Positions 51,913-61,349 of a stretch of 64,000 bases of DNA are shown here, piece by piece. Position 1 is the first letter of the stretch, and every line of letters begins with the position of its first letter. Origin of the DNA: Novosphingobium resinovorum (GTDB lineage: Bacteria > Pseudomonadota > Alphaproteobacteria > Sphingomonadales > Sphingomonadaceae); assembly GCF_001742225.1 (NCBI RefSeq), contig NZ_CP017076.1, positions 620,001-684,000 on the forward strand. Direction: 5' to 3'. The notes beneath the pieces are model-generated. The model searched no databases. It saw only the letters and a list, made by a program, of their open reading frames with translations, and was not told the origin of the DNA. The position numbers and the translations under genes are program-made.

Positions 51913-52875
51913 ATGTCCAAGGATACCCCCACCCCCTTCCGAGAGCGCGTCTGCATCGTCGACCCGATCCATCCGTCAGGAGTGGAGCGCATCGCGGCGG
52001 CGCATGACGTCATCGGACTCGACGATCCCAGAGTGGCCGAAACGACCGTGCTCGTCATCCGCACCAGCCCGCTGGGGCCAGAAATCTTCGGGGCGATGCA
52101 CAGCCTCAAAGCCATCGTGAAGCACGGTGCCGGCGTGGACAACATCGCCATTCCCGCCGCTACCCAGCAAGGGGTGATGGTCGCCAACACGCCGGGCGGC
52201 AACAACTCCACCGCTGTCGCGGAAGGCGCGGTGGCGCTGATGCTCGGCCTACTGCGCCGCACGCGCGATATGGATGCCCTCGTGCGCGAGGGGCGCTGGG
52301 ACGAACGTTGGGGCATCCGCCTCGGCGACCTCACCGGTGCCCGCGTCGGTCTGATCGGCTTCGGCCGGATCGCCCGGCAAGTCGCCAAGATCTGCGGCGC
52401 CGGGTTCGGGTGTGAGGTGCTGGCCTTTGATCCTGTGGTGTCCGATGCTGAAGTGCGCGCCGCAGGTGTCGAACCGGCAGACCTGACGGGCGTGCTCGGC
52501 TGCGACATCGTATCCATTCACGTGCCCCTGACCGAGGGCACCCGCAACCTCATCGATACCGTCGAACTGGGCATGATGAAGCCGCACGCGCTGCTGGTGA
52601 ACTGCTCTCGCGGAGGGATCGTCAACGAGGCGGCGCTGGCCGAGGCGCTACGCTGCGGCCAGATCGCCGGAGCGGGAATCGACGTCTTCGCCGACGAACC
52701 GCCCGCTGCCGACCACCCGTTGTTCGGCCTCTCCAACTGCCTGCTCTCGCCCCACGTCGCGGGCGTGACCGAGGCGGGGATGAAGGACATGGCGCTTCAT
52801 GTCGCCGCCGTCATCGACACCGTCAGCCGGGGCGAAGTCCCCGCCACCCTGCTCAACCCGGAGGTTCTGCCGTGA
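51913..52875 (+). CDS. D-2-hydroxyacid dehydrogenase (SerA-like)
   Basis: A 320-residue NAD-dependent dehydrogenase. The nucleotide-binding GLIGFGRIARQ and the catalytic Arg (NCSRGGIVNE), Glu (FADEPPAADHP) and His (SPHVAGVTE) are all visible. There is no C-terminal ACT domain, so it is not a classical SerA; glyoxylate/hydroxypyruvate- or tartronate-type substrates are more likely. It overlaps the RraA-type gene by GTGA and probably makes or uses a 2-oxo acid that the aldolase then cleaves. Confidence 0.92.
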   Translation: MSKDTPTPFRERVCIVDPIHPSGVERIAAAHDVIGLDDPRVAETTVLVIRTSPLGPEIFGAMHSLKAIVKHGAGVDNIAIPAATQQGVMVANTPGGNNSTAVAEGAVALMLGLLRRTRDMDALVREGRWDERWGIRLGDLTGARVGLIGFGRIARQVAKICGAGFGCEVLAFDPVVSDAEVRAAGVEPADLTGVLGCDIVSIHVPLTEGTRNLIDTVELGMMKPHALLVNCSRGGIVNEAALAEALRCGQIAGAGIDVFADEPPAADHPLFGLSNCLLSPHVAGVTEAGMKDMALHVAAVIDTVSRGEVPATLLNPEVLP

Positions 52876-53594
52876 CCGTGCCCACCAAGTCCGTGATCTA
52901 TGCCAGGGTGCACCGCCCCGACCCGGCGCTCATCGCCCGCGCCGCGAAGTTCGGCATCGCCGACTTGCACGAAGGCCTTGGCGAGATCGCCGGGCGCATG
53001 TGCCTGATGAGCCCGGCCATGGTCCCCATCGCGCCCGGCCAGAAGGTCTGCGGCCCAGCGGTGACGGCGTGGAACTTCCCGGGCGATAACCTCGCCATCC
53101 ATGCCGCACTCTATACCGCCGAGGCGGGTGACGTGCTGGTCCTGACCAACGGTGGCGGGCATCAAGGCGCGCTGTGGGGCGACGTCGCTTGCACGTTCGC
53201 GCAGAAGAAGGGCCTCGTCGGCACCGTCGTCCATGGCGCCACGCGCGACGTCGATGCGATCCGGGACCTCGGCTATCCGGTCTGGTCTACCGCCGTCTCT
53301 CCCGAACACCCCAAGAAGCGCGGCCCGGCTGCGGTCAACGTGCCGATCGTGGTCGATGGCGTGCTGGTGGAGCCGGGCGACCTGATCGTCGGCGATTCGG
53401 ACGGCGTTCTGGTGATCCCGCGCGCGCTGCTGGAACTGGCCGTCACGAATGCCGAGGCCCGCGCAGCCAACGAGGTCGAGTTCCGCCGCCGTATCGGCGA
53501 GGGCGAAGTGCTGTTCGACGTCCTCGGCATGCGCAAGCTGGTCGCCGACCTCGGCATCGAGATCAAGGACTGCACCTGGGAGGAGGACCGCTAG
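52872..53594 (+). CDS. RraA-family aldolase (HMG/CHA aldolase-like)
   Basis: A 240-residue protein of the RraA/HMG aldolase fold. Metal and substrate residues are visible in GDVLVLTNGGGHQGALWGDV and LVGTVVHGATRDVDAIRDLG (Arg-Asp pair). Several relatives are metal-dependent aldolases producing pyruvate from 4-hydroxy-4-methyl-2-oxoglutarate or 4-carboxy-4-hydroxy-2-oxoadipate; others are RNase E inhibitors. Longer than RraA (about 160 residues), it fits the aldolase group. The GTG start overlaps the dehydrogenase stop (GTGA). A weak terminator follows at 53605-53634. Confidence 0.88.
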   Translation: MTVPTKSVIYARVHRPDPALIARAAKFGIADLHEGLGEIAGRMCLMSPAMVPIAPGQKVCGPAVTAWNFPGDNLAIHAALYTAEAGDVLVLTNGGGHQGALWGDVACTFAQKKGLVGTVVHGATRDVDAIRDLGYPVWSTAVSPEHPKKRGPAAVNVPIVVDGVLVEPGDLIVGDSDGVLVIPRALLELAVTNAEARAANEVEFRRRIGEGEVLFDVLGMRKLVADLGIEIKDCTWEEDR

Positions 53595-53604
53595 GTCCAT
53601 GCAG

Positions 53605-53634
53605 GAGGCCGGGGCTGCCTTGCGCGGCTCCGGT
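53605..53634 (+). terminator. Candidate terminator after the RraA-type gene
   Basis: GGCCGGGGC pairs imperfectly with GCTCCGGTC (7 Watson-Crick pairs plus G-U) around an 11-nt loop, followed by TTTCCC. It lies 11 bp after the stop. Confidence 0.4.
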
Positions 53635-53813
53635 CTTTCCCGGGCAGGAAAATCATTGCCGCACTGCACAATCTCTCTTGCCGCATCGCAAGCCTGTGCT
53701 AGCCATTACTCCTTAGGAACGGGAAGGGGGCGTCGCCTTCGTCCTGGCATCAACCGGCCCGTCCCGTCGAGCCGTATTCGGTACGTCGGCATGGCCTGCT
53801 ATGGAGTGTGCTC

Positions 53814-56243
53814 ATGGCCAGCGAACCCGTGTCCGACATCAAGCAAGACGCCGTCTCGCAGATGGAAAAGGACATCCTGCGCGTCCTGCGTCGCCGCATC
53901 GGCAAGGATCAGCGCGCGGCCAAGCAGCATGACTGGTACGCATCCTCGATCCTGACCTTGCGCGATCACATCATCGACGCATGGATCGAATCGACCCAGC
54001 GGACGTACGAAGCGGGCGGCAAGCGCGTCTACTACCTCTCGATGGAGTTCCTGATCGGTCGCCTGCTGCGCGACGCGCTCTCGAACCTGGGCGTCACGCG
54101 CGACATGGAGAAGGCCCTCGCTTCCTTCGGCCTCGACCTTGCCGAACTGGAGGAGCTGGAGCCCGACGCGGCGCTCGGCAACGGCGGCCTCGGGCGTCTG
54201 GCGGCGTGCTTCATGGAGAGCCTCGCGACGCTCGACATTCCGGCTTACGGCTACGGCATCCGCTACGTGAACGGCATGTTCCGCCAGCGCATCGACGACG
54301 GCTGGCAGGTCGAACTGCCCGAGACATGGCTCGCTCACGGCAACCCGTGGGAGTTCGAGCGGCTGGAGAGCACCTACCGCATCGGCTTCGGCGGTGAGGT
54401 AATCGCCAAGGGCGACGGTGTCATGTGGAACGCGGCCGAGGAAGTGGACGCCACCGCCGTCGATACCCCGGTGGTCGGCTGGCGCGGCAAGCGCGTCAAC
54501 ACGCTGCGGCTGTGGACCGCCAACCCGATCGACCCGCTGAAGCTCGACGCCTTTAACGCCGGCGACCACTTCGGCGCGCTGGCGGAGAAGGTGCGGGCCG
54601 AGGCGCTGGTGCGCGTGCTCTATCCGGCCGACTCCAGCCCGGCGGGCCAGGAACTGCGGCTGCGGCAGGAGTATTTCTTCACCGCCGCCTCGATCCAGGA
54701 CATCGTGCGCCGCCACGTCCAGTACGAGGGCGATATCCGCACCCTGCCGGACAAGGCCGCGATCCAGCTCAACGACACGCATCCCTCGGTCGCCGTCGCC
54801 GAACTGATGCGCGTTCTGGTCGACCTCGAAGGGCTGGAGTTCAACGAGGCGTGGGAGGTCACCAAGAAGACCATCTCCTACACCAACCACACCCTTCTGC
54901 CCGAGGCGCTGGAAACCTGGCCGCTGCCGCTGTTCGAGCGCCTGCTGCCGCGCCACATGCAGATCATCTACGCGATCAACAGCCGCGTCCTGCGCGAAGC
55001 GCGTAAGGCGGGCCTGACCGACGCGCAGATCGCCGCGATCAGCCTCATCGACGAGAGCGGGGAGCGCCGCGTGCGCATGGCGAACCTCGCGTTCGTGGGC
55101 GCGCACTCGATCAACGGCGTCGCCGCGCTGCATACCGACCTGATGAAGGAGACGGTCTTCGCCGATCTCCACGCGCTCTACCCGAGCCGGATCAACAACA
55201 AGACCAACGGCGTCACCCCGCGCCGCTGGCTGCAGCAGTGCAATCCGGGGCTCACCAAGGTCATCAGGGACGCCATCGGCCCTGAATTCCTGGACGACGC
55301 GGCGAAGCTGTCCGACCTCAACGCGCTGGCGGACGACGCCGCGCTTGGTGAGCGCATCGCCGAGGTCAAGCGATCGAACAAGGTCGCGCTGGCGGACTAC
55401 ATCAAGCGCACGATGGGCATCCGCCTCGATCCCGACGCGATGTTCGACGTCCAGATCAAGCGCATCCACGAATATAAGCGCCAACTGCTCAACCTGATCG
55501 AGACGGTCGCGCTCTACGACCAGATCCGCAGCCATCCCGAGCGCGACTGGGTGCCGCGCGTCAAGATCTTCGGCGGCAAGGCGGCGTCGAGCTACCACAA
55601 CGCCAAGCTCATCATAAAGCTGGCCAACGACATCGCCCGGCGCGTCAATTCCGACCCCTCGGTGGGCGGGCTGCTCAAGGTCGTCTACGTGCCCAACTAC
55701 AATGTCAGCCTGGCCGAGCGGATCATCCCCGCCGCCGACCTGTCGGAGCAGATCTCGACCGCGGGCATGGAAGCCTCGGGCACGGGCAACATGAAATTCG
55801 CCCTCAACGGCGCGCTGACGATCGGCACGCTCGACGGCGCCAACGTCGAGATCAAGGAACACGTCGGAGACGAGAACATCGTCATCTTCGGCCTCACCGC
55901 CGAGGAAGTCGCCGCCAAGCGCGCCGAGGGCTACAACCCCCGCGCCATCATCGAGGAATCGCGCGAGCTGGGGCAGGCCCTGTCGGCCATCGCCTCGGGC
56001 GTGTTCTCGCACGACGATCCGCACCGCTACGAAGGGCTGGTCAACGGCATCTACGAGCATGACTGGTTCATGTGCGCCGCCGATTTCGACAGCTACACCG
56101 CCGCCCAGCGCGAAGTCGACGCGCGGTGGGAGAACAAGGCGGGCTGGCGCGCCTCGGCAATCCGGAACATCGCCAACGTCGGTTGGTTCTCCTCGGACCG
56201 TACTATCTCCGAGTACGCCAAGGACATCTGGAAAGTTCTGTGA
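53814..56243 (+). CDS. glgP: Glycogen phosphorylase
   Basis: An 809-residue PLP-dependent alpha-glucan phosphorylase, which releases glucose 1-phosphate from glycogen. Signature segments: KRVYYLSMEFLIGRLL, the PDAALGNGGLGRLAACFMES loop and the PLP region EASGTGNMKFALNGALTIGTLDGANVEI with its Lys. Length is normal. GGAG lies 7 nt before ATG 53814; a GTG two codons earlier would be too close to it. First gene of the glg operon; it overlaps glgB by GTGA. The 200-bp region upstream shows no clear operator. Confidence 0.96.
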   Translation: MASEPVSDIKQDAVSQMEKDILRVLRRRIGKDQRAAKQHDWYASSILTLRDHIIDAWIESTQRTYEAGGKRVYYLSMEFLIGRLLRDALSNLGVTRDMEKALASFGLDLAELEELEPDAALGNGGLGRLAACFMESLATLDIPAYGYGIRYVNGMFRQRIDDGWQVELPETWLAHGNPWEFERLESTYRIGFGGEVIAKGDGVMWNAAEEVDATAVDTPVVGWRGKRVNTLRLWTANPIDPLKLDAFNAGDHFGALAEKVRAEALVRVLYPADSSPAGQELRLRQEYFFTAASIQDIVRRHVQYEGDIRTLPDKAAIQLNDTHPSVAVAELMRVLVDLEGLEFNEAWEVTKKTISYTNHTLLPEALETWPLPLFERLLPRHMQIIYAINSRVLREARKAGLTDAQIAAISLIDESGERRVRMANLAFVGAHSINGVAALHTDLMKETVFADLHALYPSRINNKTNGVTPRRWLQQCNPGLTKVIRDAIGPEFLDDAAKLSDLNALADDAALGERIAEVKRSNKVALADYIKRTMGIRLDPDAMFDVQIKRIHEYKRQLLNLIETVALYDQIRSHPERDWVPRVKIFGGKAASSYHNAKLIIKLANDIARRVNSDPSVGGLLKVVYVPNYNVSLAERIIPAADLSEQISTAGMEASGTGNMKFALNGALTIGTLDGANVEIKEHVGDENIVIFGLTAEEVAAKRAEGYNPRAIIEESRELGQALSAIASGVFSHDDPHRYEGLVNGIYEHDWFMCAADFDSYTAAQREVDARWENKAGWRASAIRNIANVGWFSSDRTISEYAKDIWKVL

Positions 56244-58414
56244 AGCCAACGGAAAGCGCTCTCGAATCCCTGCTTCTAGGAACCAACGCAGATCCGTTCT
56301 CGCTGCTCGGCACCCATGCCGGGCCGGACGGGACGCACCTGAGGGCGATCCTTCCGGGCGCCGAGACTGTCGAGGCGTTCAGCCTCGACGGGCACTGGCT
56401 CGGCAAGCTCGACAAGGTCGATCCGCGCTACCTGTTCGAAGGACGGCTACGTATCAAGCCGCAGCCGATCCGCTACCGCTGCACAGCGCACGGGCATGAC
56501 TGGCTTGTAACCGACCCATATACCTTCGGCCCGGTCCTCGGCCCGGTGGACGACCTGCTGATCGCGCAAGGCACGCATTACCGCCTTTTCGACAAGCTGG
56601 GCGCGCACCTGATCGAGCATGAGGGCGCACACGGCGTCCACTTCGCGGTCTGGGCGCCCAACGCCCGGCAGGTCAGCGTGGTGGGCGACTTCAACGACTG
56701 GGACGCCAAGCGCCACGTCATGCGCGCCCGCGCCGATATCGGCGTGTGGGAAATCTTCATCCCCGACATCGGCGATTACCGCGCCTACAAGTACCACGTG
56801 GTCGGCGCCGACGGCATGGTGCAGCCGCTGAAAGCCGATCCCTTCGCCTTCATGTCGGAAATCCGGCCGGACAACGCCTCGGTCACCGCCGTTCCGGCCA
56901 AGCTCGACTGGGGCGACAAGGCCCACCGCGAGCACTGGGCCACCGTCGACGCCCGCAAGGTGCCGGTCTCGATCTACGAGGTCCACCCCGGTTCGTGGAA
57001 GCGCGACCGCTGGAACTGGTTCCTCGACTGGGATGCGCTGGCCGACGAACTGATCCCCTACGTGGTCGAGATGGGCTTTACCCATATCGAGTTCCTGCCG
57101 ATCAGCGAGCACCCCTACGATCCTTCGTGGGGTTACCAGACGACCGGCCTCTACGCCCCGACTTCGCGCTTCGGGGAACCTGCCGGCTTCGCCCGCTTCG
57201 TCGACGGCGCGCACCGGGCGGGCATCGGCGTCCTGCTCGACTGGGTGCCCGCGCACTTCCCCAAGGACGAGCACGGCCTCTGCCGCTTCGACGGCACCGC
57301 GCTTTACGAACATGCGGACCCGAAGCTGGGCCAGCAGCCCGACTGGGGCACGCTGATCTACAACTTCGGCCGCCGCGAGGTCGCCAGCTTCCTGCTCAAC
57401 AACGCGCTGTTCTGGGCCGAGCGCTACCACGTCGACGGGCTGCGCGTGGATGCCGTCGCCTCGATGCTCTACCGCGACTACTCGCGCAAGGCGGGCGAGT
57501 GGATCGCCAATCAGGACGGTGGCCGCGAGAACTGGGAGGCGGTGGAATTCCTGCGCGAAGTCAACCGCGCCGTCTACCGCGAGCACCCCGGCTTCATGAC
57601 CATCGCCGAGGAATCGACGGCATGGCCCGGCGTCACCCAGCCCGCCTACGAAGGCGACGGCAAGGGGCGCGAGACCGCGCTGGGCTTCGGGTTCAAGTGG
57701 AACATGGGCTTCATGCACGACACGCTGCGCTACATGGCGCGCGATTCCGTGCATCGGAAGTATCACCATGAAGACCTGACCTTCGGCCTCGTCTACGCCT
57801 TCTCGGAAAACTACGTCCTGCCGCTCAGCCATGACGAAGTGGTTCACGGCAAGGGCTCGTTGCTGGGCAAGATGAGCGGCGACGACTGGCAGAAGTTCGC
57901 GAACCTGCGCGCCTACTACGCCTTCATGTGGGCCTATCCGGGCAAGAAGCTGCTGTTCATGGGGCAGGAATTCGCCCAGCGCCGCGAATGGAGCGAGGAG
58001 CGCGCGCTCGACTGGGATTTGCGCGATGCCCCCGCGCACGAAGGCGTGCGCAATCTGGTGAAGGATCTCAACCGCCTCTATCGCACCAAGCCCGCGCTTC
58101 ACGCGGGGGATTGCGATCCCGAGGGCTTCGAGTGGCTGATCGTCGACGACAAGGAGAACTGCGTCTTCGCCTGGCTGCGCAAGGCACCGGGGGCGAAGCC
58201 TGTCGCGGTGATCGCCAACATGACGCCCACGATGCGCGTCGAGTATCGCATCCCCCTGCCGATCGACGGCAAGTGGAGCGAAGTGCTCAACAGCGATTCC
58301 GTCCACTACGGGGGCACCGGCAAGGGCAACCTCGGTCAGGTGAAGGCGTTGGACGGGCAGGCGACGGTAACTTTGCCGCCATTGGCCACGATCATGCTCG
58401 AATACGCCGGATAA
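56240..58414 (+). CDS. glgB: 1,4-alpha-glucan branching enzyme
   Basis: A 724-residue GH13 enzyme that makes the alpha-1,6 branches of glycogen. It has an N-terminal glycogen-branching domain, a CBM48 module (HGVHFAVWAPNARQVSVVGDFNDWDAKRH) and the barrel with catalytic Asp (GLRVDAVASMLYRD), Glu (FMTIAEESTAWPG) and LPLSHDEVVHGKGSLLGKM. The start is GTG 56240, overlapping the glgP stop; the longer frame starts inside glgP and is unrelated. A 181-bp gap with a palindromic repeat separates it from glgC. Confidence 0.95.
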   Translation: MKPTESALESLLLGTNADPFSLLGTHAGPDGTHLRAILPGAETVEAFSLDGHWLGKLDKVDPRYLFEGRLRIKPQPIRYRCTAHGHDWLVTDPYTFGPVLGPVDDLLIAQGTHYRLFDKLGAHLIEHEGAHGVHFAVWAPNARQVSVVGDFNDWDAKRHVMRARADIGVWEIFIPDIGDYRAYKYHVVGADGMVQPLKADPFAFMSEIRPDNASVTAVPAKLDWGDKAHREHWATVDARKVPVSIYEVHPGSWKRDRWNWFLDWDALADELIPYVVEMGFTHIEFLPISEHPYDPSWGYQTTGLYAPTSRFGEPAGFARFVDGAHRAGIGVLLDWVPAHFPKDEHGLCRFDGTALYEHADPKLGQQPDWGTLIYNFGRREVASFLLNNALFWAERYHVDGLRVDAVASMLYRDYSRKAGEWIANQDGGRENWEAVEFLREVNRAVYREHPGFMTIAEESTAWPGVTQPAYEGDGKGRETALGFGFKWNMGFMHDTLRYMARDSVHRKYHHEDLTFGLVYAFSENYVLPLSHDEVVHGKGSLLGKMSGDDWQKFANLRAYYAFMWAYPGKKLLFMGQEFAQRREWSEERALDWDLRDAPAHEGVRNLVKDLNRLYRTKPALHAGDCDPEGFEWLIVDDKENCVFAWLRKAPGAKPVAVIANMTPTMRVEYRIPLPIDGKWSEVLNSDSVHYGGTGKGNLGQVKALDGQATVTLPPLATIMLEYAG

Positions 58415-58435
58415 GACGATGAACCCGCCTCACCT

Positions 58436-58518
58436 GTTCGTCATTGCGAGCGCAGCGAAGCAATCCAGGGCCGTTTTACGCCGCCCTGGATTGCTTCGCT
58501 GCGCTCGCAATGACGAAC
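58436..58518. repeat. Long palindromic repeat, copy 2, in the glg operon
   Basis: Perfect 36-bp inverted arms (58436-58471 and 58483-58518) around 11 nt, related to the repeat at 47084-47151 (GCGCAGCG in place of GCGAAGCG). In the glgB-glgC gap it would form a very stable RNA hairpin that could attenuate or stabilise parts of the operon mRNA. Confidence 0.88.
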
Positions 58519-58595
58519 GAGGGGGCTGATGCGGGAATACCCTGAATTACCTCATCAAGTTTCCAATCATACGCATAACTACGGAGAGACATAAA

Positions 58596-59858
58596 ATGAG
58601 ACCAGCTTCCGGCTCGCCGCTCGCGCGCGATGCCATGGCCTATGTCCTGGCCGGCGGACGAGGCAGCCGCCTGAGGGAGCTGACCGACAACCGCGCCAAG
58701 CCCGCCGTCTACTTCGGCGGCAAGGCCCGGATCATCGACTTCGCGCTGTCGAACGCGATCAACTCGGGCATCCGCCGCATCGGCGTCGCCACGCAGTACA
58801 AGGCGCATAGCCTGATCCGCCACATGCAGCGCGCGTGGAACTTCATGCGCCCCGAGCGTAACGAGAGCTTCGACATCCTCCCCGCCAGCCAGCGCATTTC
58901 CGAGCTGCTGTGGTACGAGGGCACGGCGGATGCGGTCTACCAGAACATCGACATCATCCAGCCGCACGCGCCCAAGTACATGGTGATCCTGGCGGGCGAC
59001 CACGTCTACAAGATGGACTACGAGTTGATGTTGCAGGAGCACGTCAACTCAGGCGCGGACGTGACCGTCGGCTGCCTCGTGGTGCCGCGCATGGAGGCGG
59101 TGGCCTTCGGCGTCATGCACGTCGATGCCGAGGACCGCATCACCGCCTTCGTCGAGAAACCCGCCGATCCGCCGGGCATTCCGGGACAGGAGGACATGGC
59201 GCTGGCTTCCATGGGCATCTACGTGTTCAACACGGATTTCCTGTTCGAGCAGCTGCGCCGCGACGCCGCCGACCCCGACAGCAAGCGCGATTTCGGCGGC
59301 GACATCATCCCCTACATCGTCAAGCACGGCAAGGCACAGGCCCACCGCTTCACCAACAGTTGCATCCGTGCGGCCGAGGAGATCGAGGAATACTGGCGCG
59401 ACGCGGGCACGCTCGACGCCTATTTCGACGCCAACCTCGACCTGACGGACACCGTGCCCAAGCTCGACATGTACGACCGCGAATGGCCGATCTGGTCGGA
59501 CTCGGTGGTCGCCGCGCCGGCCAAGTTCGTCCATGACGAAGACGGGCGGCGGGGCCATGCGATCTCGTCGCTGATCTCGAACGACTGCATCGTCTCGGGT
59601 GCTCTGGCCCGGCGCTCTCTGCTGATGACGGGCGTGAAGATGGGCAGCTTCTCCAGTGTGGAAGAGGGCGTGATCCTGCCCTACTGCAACATCGGCCGCA
59701 GCGCCCAGCTCAAGCGCGTGATCGTCGATTCCGGCGTGCGCATCCCCGAGGGGCTGGTCGTCGGCGAGGACCCCGAACTCGACGCCCGCCGCTTCCGCCG
59801 CACCGAGAACGGCGTATGCCTGATCACCAAGCCGATGATCGACCGGCTGGGCCTGTGA
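58596..59858 (+). CDS. glgC: Glucose-1-phosphate adenylyltransferase
   Basis: A 420-residue ADP-glucose pyrophosphorylase, the committed step of glycogen synthesis. The nucleotidyltransferase motif ([43 protein letters not shown]), the GTADAVYQN loop and [10 protein letters not shown] are present, as is the C-terminal left-handed beta-helix ([27 protein letters not shown]). GGAGAG is well placed before ATG 58596. The stop TGA forms part of an unusual duplicated junction with glgA. Confidence 0.96.
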   Translation: MRPASGSPLARDAMAYVLAGGRGSRLRELTDNRAKPAVYFGGKARIIDFALSNAINSGIRRIGVATQYKAHSLIRHMQRAWNFMRPERNESFDILPASQRISELLWYEGTADAVYQNIDIIQPHAPKYMVILAGDHVYKMDYELMLQEHVNSGADVTVGCLVVPRMEAVAFGVMHVDAEDRITAFVEKPADPPGIPGQEDMALASMGIYVFNTDFLFEQLRRDAADPDSKRDFGGDIIPYIVKHGKAQAHRFTNSCIRAAEEIEEYWRDAGTLDAYFDANLDLTDTVPKLDMYDREWPIWSDSVVAAPAKFVHDEDGRRGHAISSLISNDCIVSGALARRSLLMTGVKMGSFSSVEEGVILPYCNIGRSAQLKRVIVDSGVRIPEGLVVGEDPELDARRFRRTENGVCLITKPMIDRLGL

Positions 59859-59886
59859 TGGTGAAACTGTGATGGTGAAACCGTGA
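59854..59886 (+). promoter_or_regulatory. Tandem 14-bp duplication with two tetrapeptide mini-ORFs between glgC and glgA
   Basis: TGTGATGGTGAAAC occurs twice in tandem (59854-59867, 59868-59881). This yields TGATG junctions: glgC stop with ATG-GTG-AAA-CTG-TGA, then ATG-GTG-AAA-CCG-TGA, whose stop overlaps the glgA GTG start at 59883. Ribosomes could reinitiate stepwise through it. Confidence 0.7.
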
Positions 59887-61349
59887 CCTCGCTGAAAGTC
59901 CTGTCCGTTGCCTCCGAGGCGGTGCCGCTGGTCAAGACCGGCGGCCTTGCCGACGTCGCGGGCGCGCTGCCCGGCGCCCTCGCCCCGCACGGGGTGGAGA
60001 TGACCACGCTGCTGCCCGGCTACCCCTCGGTGCTGGCGGCGTTGGGACGGCGGCCCAAGGTGGTTCACGCATGGGACTCGCTGCTCGGCACCCCGGCGCG
60101 GCTGCTGGCGGGCACCTTGCCCGATGGCCACCCGCTGCTGGTGCTCGATGCCCCCGCTCTCTATACACGGGAGGGGGGCCCTTACTCCGACGCTGCCGGG
60201 ATCGACTGGGCCGACAACTGGCAGCGCTTCGCCGCTCTCGGAAAAGCCGCTGCCGAGATTGCAGGCGGGGTGATCATCAAGCGGGGCAAGCCACAGGGCT
60301 TCGATGTGCTCCATGCGCACGACTGGCAGGCCGCCATGGCCCCCGCATACCTGCGTTACGTGCCGCTGGGTGCCGCTGGGTGCCGTTCGGTCATCACCAT
60401 CCACAACATGGCTTTTCAGGGCTGGTTTGCTCCCGAAGTCTTTGATCGAATTGAACTTCCTTCAAGCGCATGGGCACTCGACGGGGTCGAATACCACGGC
60501 GGCGTGGGAATGCTGAAAGCGGGCCTCTCCAGCGCCGATGCGATCACCACCGTCAGCCCGACATATGCCCGCGAAATCCGCTCCACCGTGTTCGGAATGG
60601 GCCTCGAAGGCCTGATCGTGGAGCGCGGCGCGGCGGTTCACGGCATCCTCAACGGCATCGACGCAAACGTGTGGAATCCGGCCTCCGACGCGGCTTTGGC
60701 GGCCCCTTACAGCCACCGCACGCTGGACAAACGCCGCGCCAACAAGCGCGCCCTGGAGGCCGAATTCGGCCTCGACGAAAGCGACGGCCCGATCTTCATC
60801 GTCGTCACCCGCCTGACCTGGCAGAAGGGTATGGACGTCCTCCCGGACGTCCTCGACCACCTCGTCGGAATCGGCGGAAGACTGGCACTTCTGGGCTCCG
60901 GCGACGCTGCGCTGGAGCGCGCCCTGATCGAAGGCGCCGCCCGCCATCCCGGCCGCGTCGGCATCCGCATCGGCTACGACGAGGCGCTGTCCCACCGCAT
61001 GCAGGCGGGCGGCGACGCGATCCTCATCCCCTCGCGCTTCGAGCCTTGTGGCCTGACGCAGCTCTACGGCCTTGCCTATGGCTGCCTGCCCGTCGTCGCG
61101 CGTACCGGAGGGCTGGCGGACACGGTAATCGACGCAAATCCGGCCGCCCTGGCCGCAGGCTGTGCCACCGGCGTCCAGTTCGACGGCGTCACTTACGACG
61201 ATCTGGCGGCGGCTATCACCCGTACGGTCCAGCTTCACGCCCAGCCCGATGTCTGGGAGCGCCTCCAGAAAAACGCGATGAAAAGCGACTTCTCCTGGGA
61301 AGCGAGCGGCAAGGCCTACGCCGACCTCTATCGCACGCTGACGGCGTGA
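59883..61349 (+). CDS. glgA: Glycogen synthase (ADP-glucose)
   Basis: A 488-residue GT5 enzyme that elongates alpha-1,4-glucan from ADP-glucose. The N-terminal K-T-G-G-L motif (VPLVKTGGLADVAGALPGAL), HAHDWQAA and the C-terminal ETG-type site (PSRFEPCGLTQLYGLAYGCLPVV, RTGGLADTV) are intact. GTG 59883 is the first possible start: the frame is closed by a stop just upstream. GGTGA lies before it. It overlaps glgX by GTGA at the end. Confidence 0.95.
   Translation: MTSLKVLSVASEAVPLVKTGGLADVAGALPGALAPHGVEMTTLLPGYPSVLAALGRRPKVVHAWDSLLGTPARLLAGTLPDGHPLLVLDAPALYTREGGPYSDAAGIDWADNWQRFAALGKAAAEIAGGVIIKRGKPQGFDVLHAHDWQAAMAPAYLRYVPLGAAGCRSVITIHNMAFQGWFAPEVFDRIELPSSAWALDGVEYHGGVGMLKAGLSSADAITTVSPTYAREIRSTVFGMGLEGLIVERGAAVHGILNGIDANVWNPASDAALAAPYSHRTLDKRRANKRALEAEFGLDESDGPIFIVVTRLTWQKGMDVLPDVLDHLVGIGGRLALLGSGDAALERALIEGAARHPGRVGIRIGYDEALSHRMQAGGDAILIPSRFEPCGLTQLYGLAYGCLPVVARTGGLADTVIDANPAALAAGCATGVQFDGVTYDDLAAAITRTVQLHAQPDVWERLQKNAMKSDFSWEASGKAYADLYRTLTA

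Noticed and set aside
53799..56249. Open frame of 816 codons antisense to glgP
   Set aside because: It mirrors the codon structure of glgP, which has full conserved motifs; no start signal or domain is seen in the antisense frame.
56447..58306. Long antisense frame over glgB
   Set aside because: Same shadow effect; the sense strand encodes an intact branching enzyme.
60470..61345. Long 5' extension of the glgX frame through glgA
   Set aside because: The extension is Arg/Pro-rich and out of frame with an intact glgA; GTG 61346 at the GTGA overlap is the natural start.
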